Of a stretch of 12,569 nucleotides of DNA, positions 5,139 to 12,415 are shown piece after piece. The notes beneath the pieces were generated by a model. The model worked only from the letters and a program-made list of their open reading frames with translations, made no database searches and was not told the origin of the DNA. The stretch is from DASWHK01 sp036398215. Its GTDB lineage: Bacteria > Acidobacteriota > UBA890. The stretch's first letter is position 1. Each line of letters begins with the position of its first letter. A program made the position numbers and the translations under genes. The stretch is taken from contig DASWHK010000025.1 of the NCBI GenBank assembly GCA_036398215.1, positions 1-12,569 on the forward strand, in the 5' to 3' direction.

Positions 5139-6221
5139 ATGATCGGCACAATCCTCGGCTCCTATCGCTTGCTCGCGCCTCTCGGCGCCGGCGCCACCTG
5201 GGAGGTCCATGCCGCCGAGGACACGCGCAGCGGGCGCCGCGTCGCGATCAAGCTGCTGCGCACGCGACCAGCGGCGGCTCCCCCACAGGGAGAAACTCGC
5301 GGGCCGACGGCGCAAGCCGTTGAAGGTATCGCCGAGGCGTGCGGGTCCGGGATGCCGCCGGGGTCTCGACCGCTCCCCGACGGCCCGGCGGAACAGGCGC
5401 TCCGCGCCGCCTCGTTGATCGACCATCCTAACATCTGCGCTCTGTACGACTTCGGCGATTTCGGCGGTCGGACGGGCGTGGTCGTCGAGGCGCTCGACGG
5501 CCAACCGCTGCCGGCGCTCCTCGCCGGCGGGGCGCTGGAGACCGGCCGGCTGCTGGACATCGGCATCCAGGTTGCCGATGCCCTGGGCGAGGCCCACGGC
5601 CGCGGCGTCGTCCACGGCGGGCTGACCGCCGACAAGGTCTTCGTCAACGGCGCCGGGCGCGCCAAGGTTCGCGACTTCGGCCTCGCCGGTCTGGGCACCG
5701 AGCGGTCCGGGAGCCCCGCCGGCATGAGCGCGGCCGGCGGTGGATCGAACGCCGCCTACACCGCCCCCGAGCGGTTGCGCGGCGAGGCTTTCGACGCCCG
5801 CGCCGACCTGTTCTCCTTCGGCGTCGTGCTCTACGAGATGGCCACCGGCCGGTTGCCGTTCAGCGGCGCGACCGAGGCGCAGGTGATCGACGCGGTCCTC
5901 TCGAACGAGCCCGCGTCCCCCAGCGCCTTGAACCCCCGGCTGCCCATCGGCCTCGTGCAACTGATCAACGAGGCGCTGCGCAAGGACCCGGCCGAGCGCC
6001 GCACCAGCGCCACCGGGATGCGCCACCGGCTCGCCGAGATCCGCCAGGCCCCGGGCGGCCTCGACGGCCTGCTGCCGGCACAGCACGTTTCCACCGGCGC
6101 CGCGGTGTACGGCACCCGCCCGGCGGCCAACCGCCCGCCGGCGAGCCTGCCGGCGTCACCCGGCCGCCGCCCAGGGGATGCTCCGGGCCCGCGATCCTGG
6201 CCGCCGCCGCGGCAGGAGTAA
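5139..6221 (+). CDS. Predicted Hanks-fold pseudokinase, 360 aa, cytoplasmic
   Basis: The chain has the serine/threonine kinase fold but lacks its catalytic machinery. Kept: the ATP-anchoring lysine K38 in VAIK, HPNI at 96-99, DFG (D179-G181), APE (A209-E211) and the F-helix stretch DARADLFSFGVVLYEMATG. Lost: the HRD-type catalytic loop reads VVHGGLTADKVFV, so the catalytic aspartate is G161, the following lysine is T163 and the metal-binding asparagine is K166. The glycine loop reads LGAGATWEV with the third glycine replaced by W21, and alanine (A87) occupies the usual place of the helix-C glutamate. An extra segment of about 40 residues (41-84, rich in Pro, Gly and Ala) separates beta-3 from helix C. 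The tail (305-360) is Pro/Ala/Arg-rich and there is no membrane segment. ATG 5139 has a very strong ribosome site. It probably acts as a nucleotide-sensing scaffold or regulator; partners are unknown. Family certain, inactivity inferred. Confidence 0.88.
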   Translation: MIGTILGSYRLLAPLGAGATWEVHAAEDTRSGRRVAIKLLRTRPAAAPPQGETRGPTAQAVEGIAEACGSGMPPGSRPLPDGPAEQALRAASLIDHPNICALYDFGDFGGRTGVVVEALDGQPLPALLAGGALETGRLLDIGIQVADALGEAHGRGVVHGGLTADKVFVNGAGRAKVRDFGLAGLGTERSGSPAGMSAAGGGSNAAYTAPERLRGEAFDARADLFSFGVVLYEMATGRLPFSGATEAQVIDAVLSNEPASPSALNPRLPIGLVQLINEALRKDPAERRTSATGMRHRLAEIRQAPGGLDGLLPAQHVSTGAAVYGTRPAANRPPASLPASPGRRPGDAPGPRSWPPPRQE

Positions 6222-6270
6222 GCTCCATCGCCACCACCGCCATCTCTTCCGTGACCGCCGCAACCACCGC

Positions 6271-6303
6271 AACGCCGGCGTTTTGTGATTGCAAGCGCCG
6301 GCG
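6271..6303. repeat. Paired palindromes between the pseudokinase and histidine kinase genes
   Basis: AACGCCGGCGTT (6271-6282) is a perfect 12-bp palindrome. Its core CGCCGGCG recurs at 6296-6303, 23 bases downstream, so the two copies can each fold or pair with one another. The second copy lies 25 bases before the chosen histidine-kinase start. Either a transcript-end hairpin or a repressor-binding pair would fit; neither is proven. Confidence 0.3.
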
Positions 6304-6327
6304 GGCGCGACATACTTTGCCAGCCTG

Positions 6328-8832
6328 ATGACTTTCCACGCGTCGATCGACCAGGCGGACCCCCGCCACGTCTGGTTCATGCGCGTCACGGTGCTGCTCG
6401 CCGTGGCGACGTTCGCCGTCTACGCGCTGCCGCTGTCGTCGACCAGCCTCCTGTACCTGAAGGAGGTCCTGCTCCTCGTCGCCTTCGCGCTGCCGCTCTG
6501 GCCCCTGTCCCGGGCCCGCCGGGTGAGCAGCGGCGGCGACCGCCTTTCGTGGCTCCTGCTGATGGCCGGTTGCGCCGCCGGCCTCGCCGGGCAGGTCATG
6601 TGGATCGTCTACCGGGCGTTCGTCGGCTCCACCGCGAGCTTCGCCCCCGCCGAGATCGGCTACGTCGCCTTCATGATCTTCACCACCATGGCGCTGGCGC
6701 TGGGCGTGTCGGCGAACGGCCGCCGCGGGCTGCGCGCCGAGCTGGTGATCGACCTGCTGCTGATCGGCACGATCGGGCTCCTCCTGGTCCGCGAGATCTT
6801 CTCGCTGCTGCCCGAGTCGCACACGGTCGACGCCTTCGAGCTGGCGATGGGAGGCGTCAACCTGATCGCGGCGCTGGCGCTCGGCGTGGCGGCCCTCGGC
6901 GCCCTGATCTCTCCGTCGGTCCTGGGCGGCGGCGTGCCGCGGCTGCTGATCGTGTTCAGCGGCTTCGTGGCAGCCGTGGCGCGGACGATCTTCGCCTACA
7001 ACCACTTCTTCGGCCTCGACACCAACTGGCTGACCCCGGCCTGGATCTTCTCGCTGCTGATGATCGCGGCGGCGGCGACCGAGCGGGCGAGCAGCGGCGC
7101 CGAGGGACGCGAGGCGAAGCTGACCAGCTCCGGCAGCCCGCTGCGCACGCTGGTCGTGCCGATGATCGTCGCCTATGGCCTTTCACTGCTGATCCGCGAG
7201 ATCCTCGGCGCCGGCTCGGGACCGGAGGCGGACGGTATGGGCTGGGCCTTCCTCGCCCTGCTGATCGTCGCCCGCGTCGCCACCGCGATCCTCAGCTCGG
7301 AGAGGCGCGCCGCGGAGCTCACCGCCTGGGAGCGGCGCTACGAGACCCTCGTCAACACGATGGGCTCGCTGGTGTACGAGTGGGACCCGAAGACCGACCA
7401 GATCCTGCGCAGCGGCGCCATCGAGCAGTTCTTCGGCGCCGGCGACGTCAGCGGCTCGGTCGGCTCCACGCTGCGGCTGATGCACGACGAGGATCGCGGC
7501 CGCGCCGAGGGTGAGTTCCGCGAGGCCGTCAAGCGCGGCGGCATGTTCGAGATCGAATACCGGCTGCGCGGTCCCGACGGCTCCTGGCGATTGATCCGCG
7601 ACCGCGGCTTTTGCGAGCACGGCGACGGCGGCGAGCCCGTGCGGGCGCTGGGCATCATGTCCGACGTCACCGAGGAGCGCGAGGCCGAGCAGCGCCTGCG
7701 CCGCGCCGAGCGGCTCGCCTCGCTCGGCGGCCTGGCCGCCGGCGCCGCCCACGAGATCAACAACCCGCTGGCGGCGATCTCGCTGGCGGCCCAGATGTTG
7801 ATGGAAGACGAGCGCCTCCCCGCGGACGTCCTCGACGACGTGCAGGTGATCGAGCGCCAGGCCAGCCGCGCCGGCGAGGTCACCGATCGCATGCTGGTCT
7901 TTGCGCGCCGCAAGGAAGGCGAGCGGGACGCCTACGACATCAACGACCTGGTACGCGAGGTCCTGCGCGGCAGGCGCTACGAGATCGAGACCCACGCGAT
8001 CACCCTGCAGGAGAACCCGGGCGAGCACCTGCCGCACGTCTGGGTGGACCCGGTGCAGATCGAGCGCGTCCTCACCAACGTGGTCATCAACGCCGAGAAG
8101 GCGCTCGACGAGGTGGCCGAGGACGAGCGCTTGCTGATGGTCACCAGCCGCGCCACCGACGGCGGCGTCGCCGTCGACATCGCCGACACCGGCCCCGGCA
8201 TTCCCGAGCACATCCTGCCGAACATCTTCGACCCCTTCTTTACCACCCGCGAGGTCGGCGAGGGCACCGGGCTCGGTCTGAGCATGAGCCACAGCATCGT
8301 GCAGGCGCACAGCGGCGAGCTGAAGGTGAAGACCCGGCCCGGCGAGGGCACGACGTTCACCCTCGAGCTGCCGCGCGCGGCCGCCGACATCGACCCGGCG
8401 GAAAAGACCCTCGGCGGGACCCGCAAGGCGCCGGACTTCGTTCTCCGGGCGGACAAGGCCTCCAGGCCGCTGCGGATCCTGGTGGTCGACGACGAGAAGG
8501 AGATCCGCGAGCTGGCGCACCGCTTTCTCAAGGGCAAGGGGCACGACGTCGACGAGGCCGCCACCGGGCGCGACGCCCTCAAGCTGGTGACCGCCAACGA
8601 CTACGACGGCATCATCCTCGACCTGCGCATGCCCGACCTCTCGGGCGAGGGCTTCTTCGGCTGGCTGCGCAAGAACCGGCCGGCGATGGCGTCGAAGGTG
8701 ACGGTCATCTCGGGTGACCTCGCCAACCCACAGACGGTCGAGATCCTCGAGCGTATCGGCCAGCCCTATCTGCTCAAGCCCTTCAAGACCGCCGAGCTGC
8801 TCAAGCACATCGAGGACCTGGCGTCGGCGTAG
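6328..8832 (+). CDS. Membrane-bound hybrid histidine kinase: polytopic sensor, PAS, HisKA, HATPase, receiver (834 aa)
   Basis: A sensory kinase that autophosphorylates and passes the phosphate to its own receiver. Residues about 18-325 hold roughly ten hydrophobic segments with short loops, an integral-membrane sensor region I cannot assign to a named family. A PAS domain (about 335-450, PAS_3-like) follows. The dimerisation helix carries the phosphoacceptor H475 in AAHEINNPLAAI. The ATPase domain has N588 (NVVINAEKAL), the G1 box D620 (DTGPGIP), DPFFTT, and the G2 box GTGLGL at 646-651. The C-terminal receiver (about 715-832) has the acidic pair D721/D722, phosphoacceptor D765 (ILDLRMPD) and K817 (LLKPF). 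No HPt domain or separate regulator is encoded nearby, so the next step of the relay lies elsewhere. ATG 6328 is preferred to an upstream in-frame TTG (6289) although no good ribosome site precedes either. It follows the pseudokinase gene after 106 bases; a shared pathway is possible. Confidence 0.93.
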   Translation: MTFHASIDQADPRHVWFMRVTVLLAVATFAVYALPLSSTSLLYLKEVLLLVAFALPLWPLSRARRVSSGGDRLSWLLLMAGCAAGLAGQVMWIVYRAFVGSTASFAPAEIGYVAFMIFTTMALALGVSANGRRGLRAELVIDLLLIGTIGLLLVREIFSLLPESHTVDAFELAMGGVNLIAALALGVAALGALISPSVLGGGVPRLLIVFSGFVAAVARTIFAYNHFFGLDTNWLTPAWIFSLLMIAAAATERASSGAEGREAKLTSSGSPLRTLVVPMIVAYGLSLLIREILGAGSGPEADGMGWAFLALLIVARVATAILSSERRAAELTAWERRYETLVNTMGSLVYEWDPKTDQILRSGAIEQFFGAGDVSGSVGSTLRLMHDEDRGRAEGEFREAVKRGGMFEIEYRLRGPDGSWRLIRDRGFCEHGDGGEPVRALGIMSDVTEEREAEQRLRRAERLASLGGLAAGAAHEINNPLAAISLAAQMLMEDERLPADVLDDVQVIERQASRAGEVTDRMLVFARRKEGERDAYDINDLVREVLRGRRYEIETHAITLQENPGEHLPHVWVDPVQIERVLTNVVINAEKALDEVAEDERLLMVTSRATDGGVAVDIADTGPGIPEHILPNIFDPFFTTREVGEGTGLGLSMSHSIVQAHSGELKVKTRPGEGTTFTLELPRAAADIDPAEKTLGGTRKAPDFVLRADKASRPLRILVVDDEKEIRELAHRFLKGKGHDVDEAATGRDALKLVTANDYDGIILDLRMPDLSGEGFFGWLRKNRPAMASKVTVISGDLANPQTVEILERIGQPYLLKPFKTAELLKHIEDLASA

Positions 8833-8860
8833 CCCGCCATCCCCTCCAACCTCTCGCCTC

Positions 8861-8891
8861 CGGCGCAGCGCGTCACGTCTGCGCTGCGCTG
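8861..8891 (+). terminator. Perfect nine-pair hairpin after the histidine kinase gene
   Basis: GCGCAGCGC (8863-8871) and GCGCTGCGC (8881-8889) pair perfectly around a nine-base loop, and two further pairs (one a G-U) extend the stem in RNA. It starts 28 bases after the stop codon. There is no T-tract, so it would be a non-canonical terminator or a 3'-end stabiliser. Confidence 0.4.
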
Positions 8892-8969
8892 GGATGGGTC
8901 GGCTCCGTCACAAGATCTCCGATCGGCGGCGGCGACAAAGCGACGGTGGCGACGCCGGGACGATCAGTC

Positions 8970-8998
8970 TAGCCAACCGCGGGTCGAGGCCGTATCCT
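8970..8998 (+). promoter_or_regulatory. Weak candidate promoter for korAB
   Basis: TAGCCA (8970-8975) and TATCCT (8993-8998) are separated by 17 bases. Each matches the sigma-70 consensus only partly, but this is the best pair I found in the interval. It would give a leader of about 160 bases before the korA start. Confidence 0.25.
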
Positions 8999-9165
8999 TG
9001 GGGGTGAGGTTGGCCGCTCGCGCCTCGACATCCGTTCACTCTCTCCCAGGAACCCCGCTTCTCCAAAAGGGGTCTCGGCCTCCCTCCCGGGGGCCGGGCA
9101 GCATCACTCAAGGCGGCGCCGCCGCTCGCTCGGTGGATCGGCGCTACGAGTCGCAAGGCGATACC

Positions 9166-11103
9166 GTGAACAAGAAACACGAGGAACTGGCATGGCGCGT
9201 CGGCGGGCCGCAGGGCAGCGGCGTCGACACCGCCGCCGGCATCTTCCAGCGTGCCTGTGCTCTCGGCGGCCTCAACGTCTACGGGCGGCGCGAGTATTAC
9301 TCCAACATCATGGGGCGGCACAGCTACTTCGACGTCCGTGTCGCCCACCAGCCGGTCCACAGCCACGCCGATCGCATCGACCTGCTGACCACCTTCGAGG
9401 CCGAGTCGCTGGCCCGCCATGCGATCTCGGTCGTGGAGGGCGGGGCGCTGTTCTACGCCGCCGCCGACGCCGACGTGGAGATCGAGAAGATCACCTTCAT
9501 GGACGGGCGCGCCAAGGTCGACCTGACGGCCTACCTCGAAGAGCGCGACCTGCCGGCTACCACCGCCGGCGTCCTCGAAGACGCCCGCCGGCGCGGCGTG
9601 CAGACATACGAGGCCGAGTTCAGCAAGATCGTCGAGCTGCTCGCCGAGCAGCTCGACGTCGCCCAGGCGCTCGCCTCGCGAACCATGAACACGCTGGCGG
9701 TGGCGATGTCGCTGGCGCTGGTCGAGTACAAGCGCAAGTACGTCTACGACGCCCTCGCCAAGACCTGGCCCGGCAAGCAGAAGATCATCGATTTGAACGT
9801 CGCCGCGGTCGACCTCGCCTACCACTTCGTCCGCGACACCTACGACACGTCGAAGTTCGACTTCCGCCTCGTGCCGACGGAGTCCAAGGAGCCGCGCATC
9901 CTGATCAACGGCAACCAGGCGGTGGCGATGGGCAAGATCGCCGCCGGCCTCACCTTCCAGAGCTACTATCCGATCAGCCCGGCCACCGACGAGAGCGTCT
10001 ACCTGGAGGCCCACGAGACGTTTCCCCTCAAGGACGGCAGCGAGGGCAGCGTCGTGATCGTGCAGACCGAGGACGAGATCGCCGCGGTCACCATGGCGGC
10101 GGGCGCCGCGCTCACCGGGGCGCGGAGCGCCACCGCCACCTCGGGCCCCGGGTTCTCGCTGATGGCCGAGGGGCTCGGCTGGGCAGGCAACAACGAGGTC
10201 CCGCTGGTGATCACGCTGTACCAGCGCGGCGGCCCGTCGACGGGGCTGCCGACCCGCAGCGAGCAAGGCGACCTGTGGTTCGCCCTGAACGCCGGCCACA
10301 GCGAGTTCCCGCGCATCGTGCTGTCGTCGGGCGATCTCGACGAGGCCTTCTACGACGCCGCCGCCGCCTTCGAGTACGCCGAGCGTTACCAGACCGTCGT
10401 CATCCACATCCTCGACAAGTCGCTGTCGAGCAAGACCGGCACCGTGCCGCCCTTCGACCTCGATCGGATCACCATCACCCGCGGCGAGATCGCCCACCCC
10501 AACGGCGACGGCCACGGCACGTTCCCGCGCTTCCAGCCGACCGAGTCGGGCGTCTCGCCCCGGCCGCTGCTGGGGACGCCGGGCGGCATGCACTGGCTCA
10601 CCGGCGGCGAGCACACCCGCTACGGCCGGGTGACCGAGGACCCCGTCGTGCGCGAAGAGCAGATGGAAAAGCGCATGCGCAAGCTCGAGCTGGCGGCCCG
10701 CGAGATCCCGCTCGAGGACAAGCTGCAGGTCTACGGCAACCGCGACGCGGCCTTCACGATGCTGAGCTGGGGCTCGAACAAGGGGGGCATCATCGAGGCC
10801 ATCGAGCGGCTCGCCGCCGACGGCGTCGAGGCGCGGCTGATCCAGGTGCGCATCATGAGCCCCTTCCCCGGCCCGGAGCTCGACGAGCTGCTCGCCGGCG
10901 CCGACCCGCTGGTGGCGGTCGAGTGCAACTTCTCCGGCCAGCTCGCCCAGGTCCTCCGCCAGCACACCGGCCGCGCCTGCGACAAGCTGGTGGTCAAGTA
11001 CAACGGCCGGCCGATGTCCGGCCGCGAGCTGCACGACGCCTTCCAGCAGATCGTCGCCGGCACCGACGAGACCAAGATCGTCCTCCGCAACCCCAACGAG
11101 TAG
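9166..11103 (+). CDS. korA: 2-oxoacid:ferredoxin oxidoreductase, fused gamma-alpha subunit (KorA type), 645 aa
   Basis: Large subunit of a coenzyme-A-acylating 2-oxoacid:ferredoxin oxidoreductase, which decarboxylates 2-oxoglutarate or a related 2-oxoacid to acyl-CoA and reduces ferredoxin; cytoplasmic. Residues about 10-195 form the gamma domain, opening with the glycine-rich GGPQGSGV (13-20) and including YYSNIMGRHSYFDVRV. The alpha part begins near 245 with LINGNQAVAMGKIAAG, the signature YPISP (268-272), TSGPGFSLMAEGLGWAG and the RGGPSTGLPTRSEQGDL segment. The C-terminal part (about 545-645) has the SWGSNKGGIIEAIERL and RIMSPFPGPELDELL stretches. Fused gamma-alpha chains with a separate short beta chain are typical of the two-subunit enzymes of archaea and several aerobic bacteria. 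GTG 9166 is chosen because AAGG at 9155-9158 precedes it and MNKKHEELAWRVGGPQGSG is the normal N-terminus. The beta gene follows after 44 bases. Substrate is inferred, not read directly. Confidence 0.93.
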   Translation: MNKKHEELAWRVGGPQGSGVDTAAGIFQRACALGGLNVYGRREYYSNIMGRHSYFDVRVAHQPVHSHADRIDLLTTFEAESLARHAISVVEGGALFYAAADADVEIEKITFMDGRAKVDLTAYLEERDLPATTAGVLEDARRRGVQTYEAEFSKIVELLAEQLDVAQALASRTMNTLAVAMSLALVEYKRKYVYDALAKTWPGKQKIIDLNVAAVDLAYHFVRDTYDTSKFDFRLVPTESKEPRILINGNQAVAMGKIAAGLTFQSYYPISPATDESVYLEAHETFPLKDGSEGSVVIVQTEDEIAAVTMAAGAALTGARSATATSGPGFSLMAEGLGWAGNNEVPLVITLYQRGGPSTGLPTRSEQGDLWFALNAGHSEFPRIVLSSGDLDEAFYDAAAAFEYAERYQTVVIHILDKSLSSKTGTVPPFDLDRITITRGEIAHPNGDGHGTFPRFQPTESGVSPRPLLGTPGGMHWLTGGEHTRYGRVTEDPVVREEQMEKRMRKLELAAREIPLEDKLQVYGNRDAAFTMLSWGSNKGGIIEAIERLAADGVEARLIQVRIMSPFPGPELDELLAGADPLVAVECNFSGQLAQVLRQHTGRACDKLVVKYNGRPMSGRELHDAFQQIVAGTDETKIVLRNPNE

Positions 11104-11147
11104 CCTCCGGGTCCCGCCTCGGGGCCGGGTCGCGCTAGAATGAAGCC

Positions 11148-12128
11148 ATGACTACCGCCACGGAAGAACGCAAGCTCACCGCCAAAGACTTCCAGGTGCC
11201 GCACCCGAACGACTGGTGCCCGGGCTGCGGCGACTTCGGGATCCTCAGCTCCATGCAGCAGGCGCTGGCGAAGCTCGGCCTCGAGCCGCACAAGGTGGCG
11301 ATGGTCGGCGGCATCGGCTGCTCCGGCAAGGCGCCCTACTACTTCCCCTCCTATGGCGTGCACACGCTGCACGGCCGCCTGCTGCCGTTCGCCCAGGGCA
11401 TCAAGCTCGCCAACCCGGAGCTGACCGTGATCGGCGTCGGCGGCGACGGCGACGGCCTGGGCATCGGCGCCGGCCATTTCGTCCACGCCGGCCGCCGCAA
11501 CCTCGACATGACCTACATCCTGTTCAACAACGAGGTCTACGGGCTGACCAAGGGGCAGGCGGCGCCGACGCTGGCGCTGGGCCTGCAGCCCAAGAGCCTG
11601 CCGGAGCCCAACATCCAGGGCCAGCTCAACTCCCTGATGATGGCGATGGCGGTGGGCTTCACCTGGATCGGGCGCGGCTACTCCTACAACGTCAAGAAGG
11701 TGGTCGACCTCATCGTCCAGGCGATCGAGCATCCGGGGCTGTCGTATCTCGACGTGCTGCAGCCCTGCCCGACCTACAACAACCTTCACACCAAGGACTG
11801 GTACGCCGGCAAGGACCTCAGCAGCGGCCAGCCGCGCATCTACTGGCTGGAGGACACCGACTACGACCCGGTGATCCCCGCGGACGCCGACGCCTTCACG
11901 CTCCAGTCGCACATGGCGGCCTTCATGGCCAAGGCCCACGAGTGGGGCGAGGAGATCCCCGCCGGCGTGTTTCTGGAGAACCGCTCGGTGAGCACCTTCA
12001 GCGAGCGCATCGAGGGCCGCATCGCGGGCTACCGCGACCAGCCGCCGGCACGCCGCCAGATCGCCGACGACGCCGGCAAGCCCACCGCCGACCTGACCAA
12101 GATCTTCGCCGAAGTCCGGATGACCTGA
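11148..12128 (+). CDS. korB: 2-oxoacid:ferredoxin oxidoreductase beta subunit (KorB type), 326 aa
   Basis: Thiamine-diphosphate-binding catalytic subunit, partner of the preceding gene. The iron-sulfur ligands expected for a [4Fe-4S] cluster are all visible: C24 and C27 in WCPGCGDFG, C58 in GGIGCSGK, and C207 in LQPCPTYN. The diphosphate/metal site is GGDGDG (98-103, with G99-D-G-D102) followed about 25 residues later by FNNEVYGLTKGQ. Length and order match the short beta chains of the fused two-subunit enzymes. The HTLHGR motif (72-77) and YGLTKGQ are typical of enzymes acting on 2-oxoacids, but choice among pyruvate, 2-oxoglutarate and others cannot be read with confidence; 2-oxoglutarate, feeding the citric acid cycle, is my best guess. 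The start ATG has only a weak ribosome site (GAATGAAG), so translation may be coupled to korA. No ferredoxin gene lies in the window. Confidence 0.94.
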   Translation: MTTATEERKLTAKDFQVPHPNDWCPGCGDFGILSSMQQALAKLGLEPHKVAMVGGIGCSGKAPYYFPSYGVHTLHGRLLPFAQGIKLANPELTVIGVGGDGDGLGIGAGHFVHAGRRNLDMTYILFNNEVYGLTKGQAAPTLALGLQPKSLPEPNIQGQLNSLMMAMAVGFTWIGRGYSYNVKKVVDLIVQAIEHPGLSYLDVLQPCPTYNNLHTKDWYAGKDLSSGQPRIYWLEDTDYDPVIPADADAFTLQSHMAAFMAKAHEWGEEIPAGVFLENRSVSTFSERIEGRIAGYRDQPPARRQIADDAGKPTADLTKIFAEVRMT

Positions 12129-12415
12129 GCGCTGGCGCTTGGTTTTCGCAAGCTGGCGCCCGACATCGAGGTCAAGGTCGCGGATCGCTGGCGCTCGAGA
12201 CGTTCCTCGGGAAGCTATCCAACGGTGACCTCTTTTGAGGGCGTCTCTTCGTCGGGCTCGGTGACGCGGGCCGCCGTCAACAACTCTGGTCAGTGTCTCG
12301 GGACGAGAGTACAATCCCGTGGCCAGTCGACGGTACTGGGCATGTCTCTTCGGGTCAGAGGGCGGGGTCAAATCGGCGGCGGAGTCTCTCTCCCGCGCCG
12401 CGAAGGGAGGTCGAG
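12129..12415 (+). other. Intergenic region between korB and the prepilin-like gene
   Basis: No gene is supported. The octamer GCTGGCGC occurs three times (12131-12138, 12152-12159, 12187-12194). The korB frame stays open past its stop to 12418, but without family resemblance. A candidate promoter for the next gene lies at 12287-12315. Confidence 0.4.
12287..12315 (+). promoter_or_regulatory. Candidate sigma-70-type promoter for the prepilin-like gene
   Basis: TGGTCA (12287-12292) and TACAAT (12310-12315) are spaced by 17 bases. The -10 box matches at five of six positions, the -35 at four of six. Initiation near 12322 would give a leader of about 94 bases. Confidence 0.45.

Larger units (their letters stand above)
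8833..9165 (+). other. Gene-free interval upstream of korA
   Basis: A 333-base stretch with no supported gene. It begins with a strong stem-loop (8861-8891), carries a weak candidate promoter (8970-8998), and has a GC-rich leader with a seven-pair stem (9077-9083 with 9089-9095). An open frame in register with korA runs back to 8998, but its extra residues look like translated leader, not part of the protein family. Confidence 0.45.

Noticed and set aside
8908..11034. 708-codon minus-strand open frame opposite korA
   Set aside because: It mirrors korA codon by codon in a GC-rich genome. The + strand protein has all expected motifs and this one has none.
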